Source: Curtobacterium sp. VKM Ac-1395
GTDB taxonomy: Bacteria > Actinomycetota > Actinomycetes > Actinomycetales > Microbacteriaceae
Length of the DNA: 64,000 nt
NCBI RefSeq assembly: GCF_015350975.1
Contig: NZ_JADKRX010000005.1
Coordinates: 248,001 to 312,000, forward strand
Direction: 5' to 3'
In this document: positions 26,678 to 35,146 of the stretch, one piece after another
Numbering within the stretch: position 1 is the first letter of the stretch
Layout of the letters: every line of letters begins with the position of its first letter
Made by a program: the position numbers and the translations under genes
Notes under the pieces: generated by a model
What the model was told of the DNA's origin: nothing
Database searches by the model: none
The model's input: the letters and a program-made list of their open reading frames with translations, nothing else

Positions 26678-27667
26678 GTGGTCCCGTCACTCCCCGCCCT
26701 CACCGACCTGCTCGCCGACGCGCACGTGGTCGCCCTCCCGATGCGCGTCCGGTTCCGCGGGATCACCGTCCGCGAGGCCCTCGTCCTCCGCGGCCCGGCG
26801 GGCTGGACCGAGTTCTCCCCCTTCGTCGAGTACGACGACCAGGAGTCCGCCGCCTGGCTGCGTGCCGCGATCGACTTCGGCTGGACGGACCACGAACCCG
26901 CCGCTGACTCCGTGCCGGTCAACGCCACGGTGCCGGCGATCGCATCGTCGGCCGTCGCCGACCTGCTCGGGCGGTACCCCGGCTGCACGACGGCGAAGGT
27001 CAAGGTGGCCGAACCCGGCACCACGGTCGAGGACGACGTCGCCCGTGTCGCCGAGGTCCGGCGGGTGATGGGGCCGGACGCCGCCGTGCGCATCGACGCG
27101 AACGGGCTGTGGAGCGTGGACGAGGCCGTCGTCGCGCTGGAACGCCTGGCGCCCTTCGACCTGCAGTACGCCGAGCAGCCGTGCCGCACGGTCCCCGAAC
27201 TCGCGGAACTGCGACGCCGGATCGACGGCCTCGGGGTGCGGATCGCTGCGGACGAAAGCGTCCGCAAGGCCTCGGACCCGCTCGCCGTCGCCCGGGCCGG
27301 CGCCGCGGACGTCCTCGTCGTCAAGGCGCAGCCCCTCGGCGGGATCACCGCGGCGCAGGCCGTCATCGCCGAGGCCGGGCTCCCCTGCGTGGTGTCCAGC
27401 GCACTGGACACGTCCGTCGGGCTCGGGATGGGGGCGTTCCTCGCGGCGTCGGCGATGTCCGCGGGCTACGCCGCGGGCCTCGGGACGGCCGTGATGTTCG
27501 AGGGGGACGTCACCTCGGCGCCGCTCCTGCCCACAGCCGGGAGGATCCCCGTCCGCCGCGTCGACGTGTCGCCTGAGCTCGTGGCGCGCTTCCGTGCCGC
27601 GCCCGAGCGGGCAGCGTGGTGGCGGGCGCGGCTGGAGCGCGTGCACGCGCTCCTCGCCGGCGCGTAG
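26678..27667 (+). CDS. menC: o-succinylbenzoate synthase
   Basis: A 329-residue enolase-superfamily dehydratase making o-succinylbenzoate. AKVKVAEPGTTVEDDVARV carries the KxK catalytic pair, VRIDANGLWSVDEA the first metal Asp, and LQYAEQPC the Glu. AADESVRKASDPL carries the next ligand and VVKAQPLGGITAA the second lysine. GGGAGG precedes the GTG at 26678. It is divergent from the menB operon, so the cluster is transcribed from several promoters. Confidence 0.94.
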   Translation: MVPSLPALTDLLADAHVVALPMRVRFRGITVREALVLRGPAGWTEFSPFVEYDDQESAAWLRAAIDFGWTDHEPAADSVPVNATVPAIASSAVADLLGRYPGCTTAKVKVAEPGTTVEDDVARVAEVRRVMGPDAAVRIDANGLWSVDEAVVALERLAPFDLQYAEQPCRTVPELAELRRRIDGLGVRIAADESVRKASDPLAVARAGAADVLVVKAQPLGGITAAQAVIAEAGLPCVVSSALDTSVGLGMGAFLAASAMSAGYAAGLGTAVMFEGDVTSAPLLPTAGRIPVRRVDVSPELVARFRAAPERAAWWRARLERVHALLAGA

Positions 27668-27855
27668 CGCGGCCGCCGCCCCCGGCACGCACCCGCGGCC
27701 GCGGCGCGGCCGCCGCCCCCGGCCCGCGCCCGCGCGGTCCCCGGCCCGCACCCGCGCGGTCCCCGGTGAGACGCGCTGCTCGCAGCGTCCTGCGCCGCGC
27801 GCCGCGCGCCCGCCGCCGCCGCCGCGGGCGCCGCCGCCGCGGGCCGCCGCGGGCC
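27668..27855. other. Very GC-rich, low-complexity spacer after menC
   Basis: This stretch consists almost only of C and G in repeats of CCGCGG-like and GCCGCC units. No reading frame has a ribosome-binding site or family similarity. It begins the 727-base gap between the convergent ends of menC and ccsB. Confidence 0.7.
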
Positions 27856-28000
27856 GCCGCGACCGGTCGCGACACCCCGCTCACGTCCGTCGAGCGGTCT
27901 GGTCTCGTCGGCCAGCGCCGGCGTTGACGACGTCCTGTGACCGCTGGGCGCACGTCCTGCGGGGTGTTGCGACCACTCGACAAGCCCCGGATGCCGCCCC
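27856..28000. repeat. Folded 145-bp repeat, copy 1
   Basis: This copy matches 28061-28204 over 145 bases without gaps and with only about a dozen differences. The outer arms GACACCCCGC and GCGGGGTGTT are complementary. Inside lie AGCGGTC and GACCGCT, and a CGTCGGC-type stem, so the unit can form one long, bulged hairpin. A perfect 14-base palindrome, CGCGACCGGTCGCG, sits at 27858-27871. Confidence 0.85.
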
Positions 28001-28060
28001 CGCCCCCGTCGCCGCGCCTTCCCCGAACGCCGCACCGCGCACCGCGCGCCGCCGCGGGGC

Positions 28061-28204
28061 GCCGCGACCGGTCACGACACCCCGCTCACGTCCGTCGAAC
28101 GGTCAGGTCTCGTCGGCCGGCGCGGGCGCCGACGACGACCTGTGACCGCTGGGCGCACGTCCTGCGGGGTGTTGCGACCACTCGACAAGCCCCGGATGCC
28201 GCCC
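28061..28204. repeat. Folded 145-bp repeat, copy 2
   Basis: The second copy begins 205 bases after the first. Its inner hairpin is better paired than that of copy 1: 28099-28117 pairs with 28128-28150 around a ten-base loop, with two small bulges. The outer arms are 28075-28085 and 28164-28174. The two copies are separated by about 60 bases of CG-rich sequence. Confidence 0.85.
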
Positions 28205-28310
28205 CGGCCCCAGATGCTGCGCCGGCCCGGATGCCGCGCCGGCCCCGGATGCCGCCCCGGCCCCGGATGCCGCCCCGGCCCCGAACGCCGCGCCGGCCCC
28301 GGACGCCACA
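28191..28310. repeat. 18-bp tandem repeat, about 6.5 units
   Basis: Units of CCCGGATGCCGCCCCGGC (18 bases, some with one to three changes, one unit of 17) run head to tail from the end of repeat copy 2. The period is a multiple of three, but no frame through it has a credible start or ribosome-binding site. Spacers between units are absent, so it is not a CRISPR array. Confidence 0.8.
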
Positions 28311-28394
28311 CCACGGACCGGACCCGGACGCACCGGGGGCCCGGTGCGAGGCGGACCTGCACCGGGCCTCCTGGGAGGACGCGTCAGCGACGAC

Positions 28395-29417
28395 TCACAG
28401 ACCGGAGTAGCTGTGCAGCCCCTTGAAGAACACGTTGACGACCGAGAAGTTGAACATGACGGCGCCGAAGCCGATGAGCGCCAGCCACGACGACCGCGCT
28501 CCGCGCCAGCCCCGGGTCGCACGGGCGTGGATGTAGCCCGCGTAGATGACCCAGATGATGAACGTCCAGACTTCCTTGGTGTCCCAGCCCCAGTAGCGAC
28601 CCCAGGCACGCTCGGCCCAGATGGCACCGGCGATGAGGGTGAAGGTCCACAGCACGAAGCCGACGAGCAGGACGCGGTAGGTCAGGACCTCGAGCCGGTC
28701 GGCGTCGGGCAGGGTCTCCATGAACCGGAGCTTCTTGGCCGCACCGCTGTGCCCGAGCCGGTAGGTCTGCACGAGCTGCGACACCGCGAGACCCGCGCCC
28801 AGCGCGAAGAACCCAGTGCCGGAGATGGCGACGAACACGTGCAGGACGAGCCAGTACGACTGCAGCGCAGGCTGCAGCGGGACGACGGGGACGTAGTAGT
28901 TCACCGTCGCGATGCCGAGCAGGATGATCGTCAGGCCGGTGATGAAGACGCCGAGGAACTTCAGGTTCTGCCAGAGCTGCACGAGCAGGAAGATCGCGAT
29001 GATCAGCGCCGTGCCCGTGAGGGAGAACTCGAACATGTTGCCCCACGGCACGCGGTCAGCCGCGATGCCCCGGAGGACGACCGCGCCGACGTGCAGCACG
29101 AGCGCGAGGATCGTCATCGCCATGCCGACGCGTTCGAACCGCGAGCCGCCGCCACGACCGGAGCCGGACTTGACGGGGGCTTCGACGCGCTCGAGCACGA
29201 CGGTGCCGCCCTGCACGGTGGCGACGGTCTTGGCCTGCCGCTTCGACGCGCTCGCAGCGACGTCCGCGCCGCGGTCGGCGCCCTCGGCGACGCGGACGTC
29301 ACCGGAGCGTTTGGCCATGTCCAGCGCGAACGAGATGAACGCGATCACGTAGACGGCCATCGCCGAGTACGTGAGGACGACCGAGTAGGTCGCGAGGTTC
29401 GCAGTCATGTCATTCAC
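28395..29417 (-). CDS. ccsB: Cytochrome c biogenesis protein CcsB (ResC)
   Basis: A 340-residue integral membrane subunit of the system II haem delivery and cytochrome c synthase complex. The haem-handling WWD-type motif WGRYWGWDTKEVW is present, with conserved flanking His residues in LVLHVFVAISG and HARATRGWRG. About eight membrane helices are visible, with a basic soluble loop at about residues 37-95. The GTG start overlaps the resB stop as GTGA. It is the last gene of the operon running from the phosphatase gene. Confidence 0.95.
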   Translation of the reverse strand: MNDMTANLATYSVVLTYSAMAVYVIAFISFALDMAKRSGDVRVAEGADRGADVAASASKRQAKTVATVQGGTVVLERVEAPVKSGSGRGGGSRFERVGMAMTILALVLHVGAVVLRGIAADRVPWGNMFEFSLTGTALIIAIFLLVQLWQNLKFLGVFITGLTIILLGIATVNYYVPVVPLQPALQSYWLVLHVFVAISGTGFFALGAGLAVSQLVQTYRLGHSGAAKKLRFMETLPDADRLEVLTYRVLLVGFVLWTFTLIAGAIWAERAWGRYWGWDTKEVWTFIIWVIYAGYIHARATRGWRGARSSWLALIGFGAVMFNFSVVNVFFKGLHSYSGL

Positions 29418-31135
29418 GAGGGCATCCTAACTCCGAGGTCCGACAAGTGTCGGTTGGCGATCTCGGCGACGGCGCGCTCGAGGTTGGGGTCCTCGCCGCG
29501 GGCCAGGCCCGCGTACTCGAGGTCGTACTCGCCCTGGTCGGAACCGGTCCGGGGCACCGCCTTGACCCACACGCGTCGGCGCGGGACGAACAGCGAGGTC
29601 AGCAGCCCGAGGACGCTGAGGATCGCGAACCCGCCGACCCACAGCTGCGAGGGGTCGTGGTGGACGTCCAGCGACACGTACCGCTTGACGCCGTCGAACG
29701 TGATGGACCCGGCGCCGTCCGGCAGCGTCTTGGTCTGCCCCGGCTTCAGCTGGACGCTCGGGGACGCGGCCTTGGTGCCGGCGATCTGCGTCAGGCCCTT
29801 GGTGGAGAGCTGGTAGACGCTGCGCGGCACGCCGTCGTCGAGCCCGAGGTCACCCGTGTAGACCTGCAGGCTCAGCACCGGGTTCTCGGTGTCCGGGTAG
29901 GACGACGAGAACGCCCCGGTGGACTGCTTGACGGCCGTCGGGTAGAAGAAGCCGACCATGCCGAGCTGCGTCGGGGACGCGTCCGGCACCTTGATGACGC
30001 CGGTGGAGGTGTAGTTGGCGTCAGCGGGCAGGAACGGCACGACGTCCTTGAGTGCGACGTTGCCGTCGCCGTCCCGCACGGTGACCTGCATGGCGTAGCC
30101 GTTGCCGAGCAGGTAGACGTTGGTGCCGCCGATCGACAGCGGGTCGTTCACGCCGAGTCGCTCGGTGGACGCGTCGCCGCCCTTCTCGCGGCTGGTCACG
30201 GTCGCCGAGTAGTCCAGCGCCTGCCCGAGGGCGTTGAGGTTCCGCTCCTCGTACTTCGTGACGAACTTGTCGAGCGTCAGGTTGTAGCCCTTGAGGTCGG
30301 TCTGCTGGAACCAGCGCCCCGGGTTGAACGAGTCGTAGGACCCGAGGACGTTGGAGAACGTCTGGCCCTCCACCAGCAGGCGCTGTCCGGTGTACCCGAA
30401 CCCGCCGCCGATGCCGACGGCCACCAGGACGCCCACCAGTGCCGCGTGGAACACCAGGTTGCCGGTCTCGCGGAGGTACCCGCGCTCCGCGCTCACCGAG
30501 TCGCCGAAGCGTTCGACCCGGTACCCGGACCGCTTCAGGACGGCGGCGGCGCGCGAGATCGCGTGGTCGACGGACGGGAGGCTCGTGGCCGCGTCCGTCG
30601 TGTCGCCGCCGTCCGTCAGGGTGTCGCGCTGCACGGCCGCGCTGCGGAAGCCGGCGAGCCGCGTCAGTCGCGCCGGGGTCCTCGGCGGGCGGGTGCGGAG
30701 CGCCTGCCAGTGGTGCCGCGTGCGAGGGATGATGCAGCCGATGAGGGAGACGAAGAGCAGCAGGTAGATCGCCGAGAACCACACGGACGTGTAGGTGTCG
30801 AAGACCTGGAGCTTGTCGAGGATCGGGTAGAGCGTGGTGTGGTCGGCCTTGTACTGCACGACGCCGTTCGGGTCCGCGGTGCGCTGTGGCACGAGCGAGC
30901 CCGGGATCGCCGCGAGGGCGAGCATCATCAGCAGGAACAGCGCCGTGCGCATGCTCGTGAGCTGGCGCCAGAAGTACCGGACGTAGCCGAGCACGCCGAG
31001 CTTCGGCTGGTTGACGCCGTCGGAGGGCGCCTGTGCGGTGCCGTCGACGTGGTCGGACGGCCGCTGCGGGTCGGAGGCGACGTCGGCGCCGGACTCGTCG
31101 GGGGTCTCGTTCGTGGGGTCAGACCGCGGGGACAA
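29414..31135 (-). CDS. resB: Cytochrome c biogenesis protein ResB
   Basis: A 573-residue ResB/Ccs1 partner of CcsB. A hydrophilic N-terminus is followed by RYFWRQLTSMRTALFLLMMLALAAIPGS, typical of ResB, then further membrane helices near residues 118-136 and 232-250. A large extracytoplasmic domain and a C-terminal helix close it. The complex ligates haem to apocytochromes outside the membrane. The TTG start at 31135 overlaps ccdA by 17 bases; the ribosome-binding site is weak, so the start is uncertain. Confidence 0.94.
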   Translation of the reverse strand: MSPRSDPTNETPDESGADVASDPQRPSDHVDGTAQAPSDGVNQPKLGVLGYVRYFWRQLTSMRTALFLLMMLALAAIPGSLVPQRTADPNGVVQYKADHTTLYPILDKLQVFDTYTSVWFSAIYLLLFVSLIGCIIPRTRHHWQALRTRPPRTPARLTRLAGFRSAAVQRDTLTDGGDTTDAATSLPSVDHAISRAAAVLKRSGYRVERFGDSVSAERGYLRETGNLVFHAALVGVLVAVGIGGGFGYTGQRLLVEGQTFSNVLGSYDSFNPGRWFQQTDLKGYNLTLDKFVTKYEERNLNALGQALDYSATVTSREKGGDASTERLGVNDPLSIGGTNVYLLGNGYAMQVTVRDGDGNVALKDVVPFLPADANYTSTGVIKVPDASPTQLGMVGFFYPTAVKQSTGAFSSSYPDTENPVLSLQVYTGDLGLDDGVPRSVYQLSTKGLTQIAGTKAASPSVQLKPGQTKTLPDGAGSITFDGVKRYVSLDVHHDPSQLWVGGFAILSVLGLLTSLFVPRRRVWVKAVPRTGSDQGEYDLEYAGLARGEDPNLERAVAEIANRHLSDLGVRMPS

Positions 31136-31862
31136 AGCTCTGGATCACCGCCCCGGCGCTCGACATGACGGCCGACCAGATGCCGGTGACCATGAGCAGG
31201 CCGATGACGATCAGGATGGATCCTCCGATGATGTTGACGGTGCGCATGTGGCGCTTCACGGCGCGGATCGCTCCGGCCGCCCACCCGGCGCCGAGGGCGA
31301 CGAGCAGGAACGGGATGCCGAGCCCGAGGCAGTAGGCGACGCCGAGCCACATGCCCTGCCAGGCGCTGCCGGACTGCACGCTGAGCAGGTTGATGGCGGC
31401 GAGCGTCGGGCCGAGGCAGGGGGTCCAACCGAGGCCGAACACGATGCCCAGCAGCGGGGCGCCGACGAGCCCGGTCGCCGGGGTCCACGAGGGCTTCAGC
31501 GAGCGCTGCAGGAAGGTGAACCGGCCGATGAACACCAGCCCCATCAGGATCACCACGACGCCGAGGACCTGCGTGATGACGTCGCGCCAGCGCACCAGCC
31601 AGAAGCCGAGCGCGCCGAAGACGGTCGTGTAGGCCACGAACACGACGGTGAAGCCGAGGACGAAGAGCAGCACCCCGAGGACGACGCGCCCGCGACCCCG
31701 ACGACCGGCGTCGGCGATGCCGCTGACGTACCCGAGGTACCCGGGGACGAGCGGCAGGACACACGGCGACAGGAACGACACGAGCCCCGCCAGCAGCGCC
31801 ACCGGGAGGGCGACGAGCATCTGCCCGCTGAGGATCGCGTCGGAGAAGGGGTTGCCGCTCAT
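31119..31862 (-). CDS. CcdA-type thiol-disulfide transporter
   Basis: A 247-residue CcdA/DsbD-domain membrane protein that carries reducing power across the membrane to keep apocytochrome haem-binding cysteines reduced. Two redox cysteines lie in FLSPCVLPLVPGYLGY (helix 1) and GWTPCLGPTLAA (helix 4). Six or seven helices are visible. The ATG at 31862 lies four bases after resA. It should pass electrons to the ResA-like protein encoded upstream. Confidence 0.94.
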   Translation of the reverse strand: MSGNPFSDAILSGQMLVALPVALLAGLVSFLSPCVLPLVPGYLGYVSGIADAGRRGRGRVVLGVLLFVLGFTVVFVAYTTVFGALGFWLVRWRDVITQVLGVVVILMGLVFIGRFTFLQRSLKPSWTPATGLVGAPLLGIVFGLGWTPCLGPTLAAINLLSVQSGSAWQGMWLGVAYCLGLGIPFLLVALGAGWAAGAIRAVKRHMRTVNIIGGSILIVIGLLMVTGIWSAVMSSAGAVIQSFVPAV

Positions 31863-31866
31863 GGGG

Positions 31867-32481
31867 TCAGGACGCCTTGAGCTCGTCGCTGACCAGGGTG
31901 TCGAGGATGCTCGTGCCGTCGACGGCGCCGAGGACGCGAGCCGCGACCCGGCCCTTCGTGTCGAGGACGATCGTCGCGGGGACGGCGTTCGGTGCGATCT
32001 GGCCGGACAGGGCGAGCTGCATGGTGCCCGTGTCGGCGTCGAGCACCGTCGGGTAGTCGACCTTGAAGGTGCGCTCGAAGGCGGCGGCGGTGGCGGCCTG
32101 GTCACGGACGTTGACGCCGATGAACTGGACGTCCTTGTCGGCGTACTCCGCCTGGACCTTGCTGAGGTACTTGGCCTCGGCCCGGCAGGGCGGGCAGCTG
32201 GCGTACCAGAAGTTCAGCACCACGACCTTGCCGCGCAGGGCCTTCGACGAGACGCGCTCGCCGTCGGAGTCCTTGGTGGAGAAGTCGACGGTGTCCTTGC
32301 GGTCCTTGGCGGAGACCTCGGTCACCGCACCGTCGCCGGAGATGTAGTTCTGCGTGGTGCCGTTGCCGTACTGCTTCGCCAGGGTGTCGCCCCCGCCGGA
32401 ACACCCGGTCAGGGCGAGGGCGGAGACGAGGGCCGTCGCACCGACCACGACAAGACGCTTCCTGATGCTGCTGACGGTCAC
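31867..32481 (-). CDS. TlpA/ResA-type thioredoxin lipoprotein
   Basis: A 204-residue membrane-tethered thioredoxin-like protein. The signal ends in a lipobox (ALALTGC), so it should be a lipoprotein facing outward. NFWYASCPPCRAEAKYL holds the active CxxC, and GVNVRD and the cis-Pro region AVPATIVLD follow. It probably reduces the apocytochrome CxxCH cysteines for haem attachment by ResB/CcsB. The GTG start overlaps the phosphatase stop as GTGA, with AAGGAG just upstream. Confidence 0.93.
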   Translation of the reverse strand: MTVSSIRKRLVVVGATALVSALALTGCSGGGDTLAKQYGNGTTQNYISGDGAVTEVSAKDRKDTVDFSTKDSDGERVSSKALRGKVVVLNFWYASCPPCRAEAKYLSKVQAEYADKDVQFIGVNVRDQAATAAAFERTFKVDYPTVLDADTGTMQLALSGQIAPNAVPATIVLDTKGRVAARVLGAVDGTSILDTLVSDELKAS

Positions 32482-33134
32482 ACTGCTCCTTCGTCGATCG
32501 CGGACGCGCGCAGTTCCAGCGCGGGGTCCGCGTACCCGACCTCGGTGAACCGACCGTTCGGCGTGGCGGGCACACGCTCGAGGGTGGTGATGCTCGACAG
32601 GTCGCAGCGGCGCTTGCGCGGGTCGTGCCACAGGGGCTCCCCCGCGAGTCGCCGGTGGACCATCCAGATCGGGAGCTGGTGGCTGACGAGGACGACGTCG
32701 CCGTCCTCGACGCTCTCCCACGCGGTGGTGATCGCAGCGACCATGCGGTTCGCGATCGACTCGTAGGCCTCACCCCAGCTGGGACGCCAGGGGTTCGCGA
32801 TCCAGGGCCACTCGGCCGGGCGACGGACCGAGCGCTTCGTGAACCCGGGAGGCTGGCCCTCGTACCGGTTCGTCGGTTCGATGAGCCGTTCGTCGAGGGA
32901 GACGTCGAGCCCGTACAGCTCGGACCACGGAGCCGCGGACTCCTGCGTGCGCTGGAGCGGTGAGGCCACGATGCGGCGGACGTCCACCCCGGCGGTCTTC
33001 CACGCGGTCGCCGACGCGGTGGCCATGCGGGCGCCGAGCTCGCTCAGTCCGAAGCCCGGGAGCCGTCCGTAGAGCACACGGTCCGGGTTGTGTACCTCGC
33101 CGTGTCGCACGAGGTGGATTCGGGTCGCGGGCAT
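32478..33134 (-). CDS. Histidine phosphatase superfamily protein
   Basis: A 218-residue phosphoglycerate-mutase-like protein. LVRHGEVHNP carries the phospho-accepting His, SPLQRTQESA the Arg, and DVVLVSHQLPI the second catalytic His. The physiological substrate is unknown; the family spans sugar phosphatases and broad phosphatases. It is the first gene of the cytochrome c biogenesis operon, overlapping resA by four bases, which is a common actinobacterial arrangement. Confidence 0.9.
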   Translation of the reverse strand: MPATRIHLVRHGEVHNPDRVLYGRLPGFGLSELGARMATASATAWKTAGVDVRRIVASPLQRTQESAAPWSELYGLDVSLDERLIEPTNRYEGQPPGFTKRSVRRPAEWPWIANPWRPSWGEAYESIANRMVAAITTAWESVEDGDVVLVSHQLPIWMVHRRLAGEPLWHDPRKRRCDLSSITTLERVPATPNGRFTEVGYADPALELRASAIDEGAV

Positions 33135-33201
33135 GGGTTCCAGTCTAGGTCGATCCACCGACCCCACTGCCCGCCCAGCGGATCCACGGCTTCGGGACCG
33201 T

Positions 33202-34683
33202 TCAGCCGAGGTGCCCGGAGAGCCTGCCGTGCAGGGCGATGGACCCCGTGTTCAAGTTGACCACCTCGACGCTCGAGCCGTGCTTGGCGAACCGCTGCTC
33301 GATGCCGTCGAGGGCGGCCACCGTGCTGGCGTCGAAGACGTGGGCCTCGGACATGTCGATCACGACGCGCTCCGGGTCGTCCGCGTAGGAGAAGCGCGTC
33401 ACGAGGTCGTTCGACGACGCGAAGAACAGCGCACCGCGCACCCGGTACCGCACGGTGCGCTCGTCGACGGGCTCGCGCACGACCTCGACCACGTGCGCGA
33501 CCCGCCGGGCGAACACGAGGGCGGCGACGACCACGCCCACGAGCACCCCGGTCGCGAGGTTGTCCGTCGCGACGACCACGAGCACGGTGATCACCATGAC
33601 GGCGGTCTCGCCGAGGGGCATCCGACCGAGCGTGCGCGGGCGGATGCTGTGCCAGTCGAACGTCGCCACGCAGACCATCAGCATCACCGCGGTGAGCGCC
33701 GCCATCGGGATCTGCGCGACGACGTCGTGCAGCACGATCGTCAGGACCAGCACGGAGGCCCCGGCCGCGAAGGTGGAGATCCGGGTGCGGGCGCCGGCGG
33801 TCTTCACGTTGATGACGGTCTGCCCGATCATCGCGCAGCCTCCGGTCCCGCCGAAGAACGCGGAGGCGATGTTCGCGACGCCCTGCCCCCACGACTCCCG
33901 CCACTTGCTCGACCCCGTGTCGGTGATCGCGTCGACGAGCTGCGCGGTGAGCAGCGTCTCGATGAGGCCGACGATCGCCATGCCGAACGCGTACGGCGCG
34001 ATCGTCGTCAGGGTCTCGAAGGTGAAGGGCACGGTGATGCCGTTGAACCCGGGCAGTGCCGTGGGCAGCGCACCCTCGTCGCCGACCGTCGGCACCGCGA
34101 TGCTGAAGACGACCGTGATGAGCGTGATCACGACGACCGCGATGAGCGGCGCCGGCACGGCCTTGGTGAGGAAGGGGAAGGCGACGATGATGCCGACGCC
34201 GAGGGCGGTGAGCGGCCACACGACGAAGGGGACGTCCGGCCCGAGCAGGTTCGGCAACTGGGCCGTGAAGATCAGGATCGCCAGGGCGTTCACGAACGCG
34301 ACGTTCACGCTGCGCGGGATGAACCGCATCAGCCGGGCGACCCCGAGGAACCCGAGCACGAGCTGCGTCAGGCCGCCGAGCACGATCGTCGGGACGAGGT
34401 AGTCGATGCCGTGGTCGCGGACGAGCGGGGCGATCACGAGCGCCACCGAACCAGCGGCGGCGGAGACCATCGCCGGGCGACCGCCCACGATCGAGATCAC
34501 CACGGCGATCACGACGCTGGAGAACAGCCCGACGGCCGGGTCGACACCGGCGACGACGGAGAACGAGATCGCCTCGGGGATGAGCGCGAGCGCGGTGACG
34601 ATCCCCGCGAGGACCTCGCGCGAGAGCAGCCGCGGCGAGCGGAGGGCCGAGAGGACGGTCGGGGCGTGCATGGTGGTCGACAT
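33202..34683 (-). CDS. SulP family anion transporter with STAS domain
   Basis: A 493-residue SulP/SLC26 permease. The membrane part (residues about 20-395) contains LLSREVLAGIVTALALIPEAISFSVVAGVDP, split here only for description, and NIASAFFGGTGGCAMIGQT, both family-typical. A C-terminal STAS domain (about 400-490) includes VVIDMSEAHVFDASTVAAL. Likely substrates are sulfate, bicarbonate or dicarboxylates; the sequence does not decide. The ATG at 34683 lies eight bases from a TAGAGT box that is part of the shared palindrome, so the message is nearly leaderless. Confidence 0.9.
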   Translation of the reverse strand: MSTTMHAPTVLSALRSPRLLSREVLAGIVTALALIPEAISFSVVAGVDPAVGLFSSVVIAVVISIVGGRPAMVSAAAGSVALVIAPLVRDHGIDYLVPTIVLGGLTQLVLGFLGVARLMRFIPRSVNVAFVNALAILIFTAQLPNLLGPDVPFVVWPLTALGVGIIVAFPFLTKAVPAPLIAVVVITLITVVFSIAVPTVGDEGALPTALPGFNGITVPFTFETLTTIAPYAFGMAIVGLIETLLTAQLVDAITDTGSSKWRESWGQGVANIASAFFGGTGGCAMIGQTVINVKTAGARTRISTFAAGASVLVLTIVLHDVVAQIPMAALTAVMLMVCVATFDWHSIRPRTLGRMPLGETAVMVITVLVVVATDNLATGVLVGVVVAALVFARRVAHVVEVVREPVDERTVRYRVRGALFFASSNDLVTRFSYADDPERVVIDMSEAHVFDASTVAALDGIEQRFAKHGSSVEVVNLNTGSIALHGRLSGHLG

Positions 34684-34690
34684 CACCGCC

Positions 34691-34718
34691 GACTCTACCG
34701 TCACGTGAGGGTAGAGTC
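34691..34718. promoter_or_regulatory. Palindromic operator between sulP and merR genes
   Basis: A 28-base palindrome with perfect nine-base arms (GACTCTACC and GGTAGAGTC) around GTCACGTGAG matches its complement at 26 of 28 positions. Each arm contains a TAGAGT box facing outward, serving as the -10 for sulP (minus) and merR (plus). A dimeric MerR protein binding here would control both promoters at once. Confidence 0.75.
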
Positions 34719-34750
34719 CCACCAGCACCCACCCGAGGAGGTCTGCCACC

Positions 34751-35146
34751 ATGTCCGACGTGACCCAGACCATGCACATCGGCGAACTCGCCGAGCGCGC
34801 CGACATGTCGCTCCGTACGATCCGGCACTACGACGAGGTCGGCCTGCTGGTGCCGAGCGGCCGCACCACCGGCGGCTTCCGCGTCTACACGGACGGCGAC
34901 CTCGAGCGGCTGCTGGTGATCCGTCGGATGAAGCCCCTCGGGTTCTCACTCGAGGAGATGGGCGACCTCCTCAGCATCGTCGACGGGCTGCCGGGCGCCG
35001 ACGCGGACGACACGGCCGCACGGGCAGCGCGCCTCGACGCCTTCCTCGAGGACGCCCGAGCCCGTCACGCGAAGCTCGTCGAGCGGGCGGGCATGGCCGA
35101 GGAGTTCATCGGCACGCTCGGCACCCTGCGCGCCGCCCTCCCCTGA
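34751..35146 (+). CDS. MerR family transcriptional regulator
   Basis: A 131-residue regulator with an N-terminal winged HTH (MHIGELAERADMSLRTIRHYDEVGLLVPSGRT, described here as residues 8-39), the family hallmark RHYDEVGLL, and a coiled-coil dimer helix from about residue 85. No cysteine or metal-binding tail is present, so the effector is not a thiol-bound metal. GAGGAGG precedes the ATG. It is divergent from sulP and probably controls it and itself through the palindrome at 34691-34718. Confidence 0.9.
   Translation: MSDVTQTMHIGELAERADMSLRTIRHYDEVGLLVPSGRTTGGFRVYTDGDLERLLVIRRMKPLGFSLEEMGDLLSIVDGLPGADADDTAARAARLDAFLEDARARHAKLVERAGMAEEFIGTLGTLRAALP

Noticed and set aside
28061..28204. Insertion sequence relic
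   Set aside because: No transposase fragment or short target-site duplication could be seen around either copy; kept as a repeat of unknown origin.
28191..28310. Possible CRISPR array
   Set aside because: Units are directly adjacent with no unique spacers and no cas genes are nearby; it is a simple tandem repeat.
27937..28410. Possible gene in the menC-ccsB spacer on either strand
   Set aside because: Open frames exist only because of composition. None has a ribosome-binding site, a stable domain, or codon use like neighbours, and they run into the antisense of ccsB.
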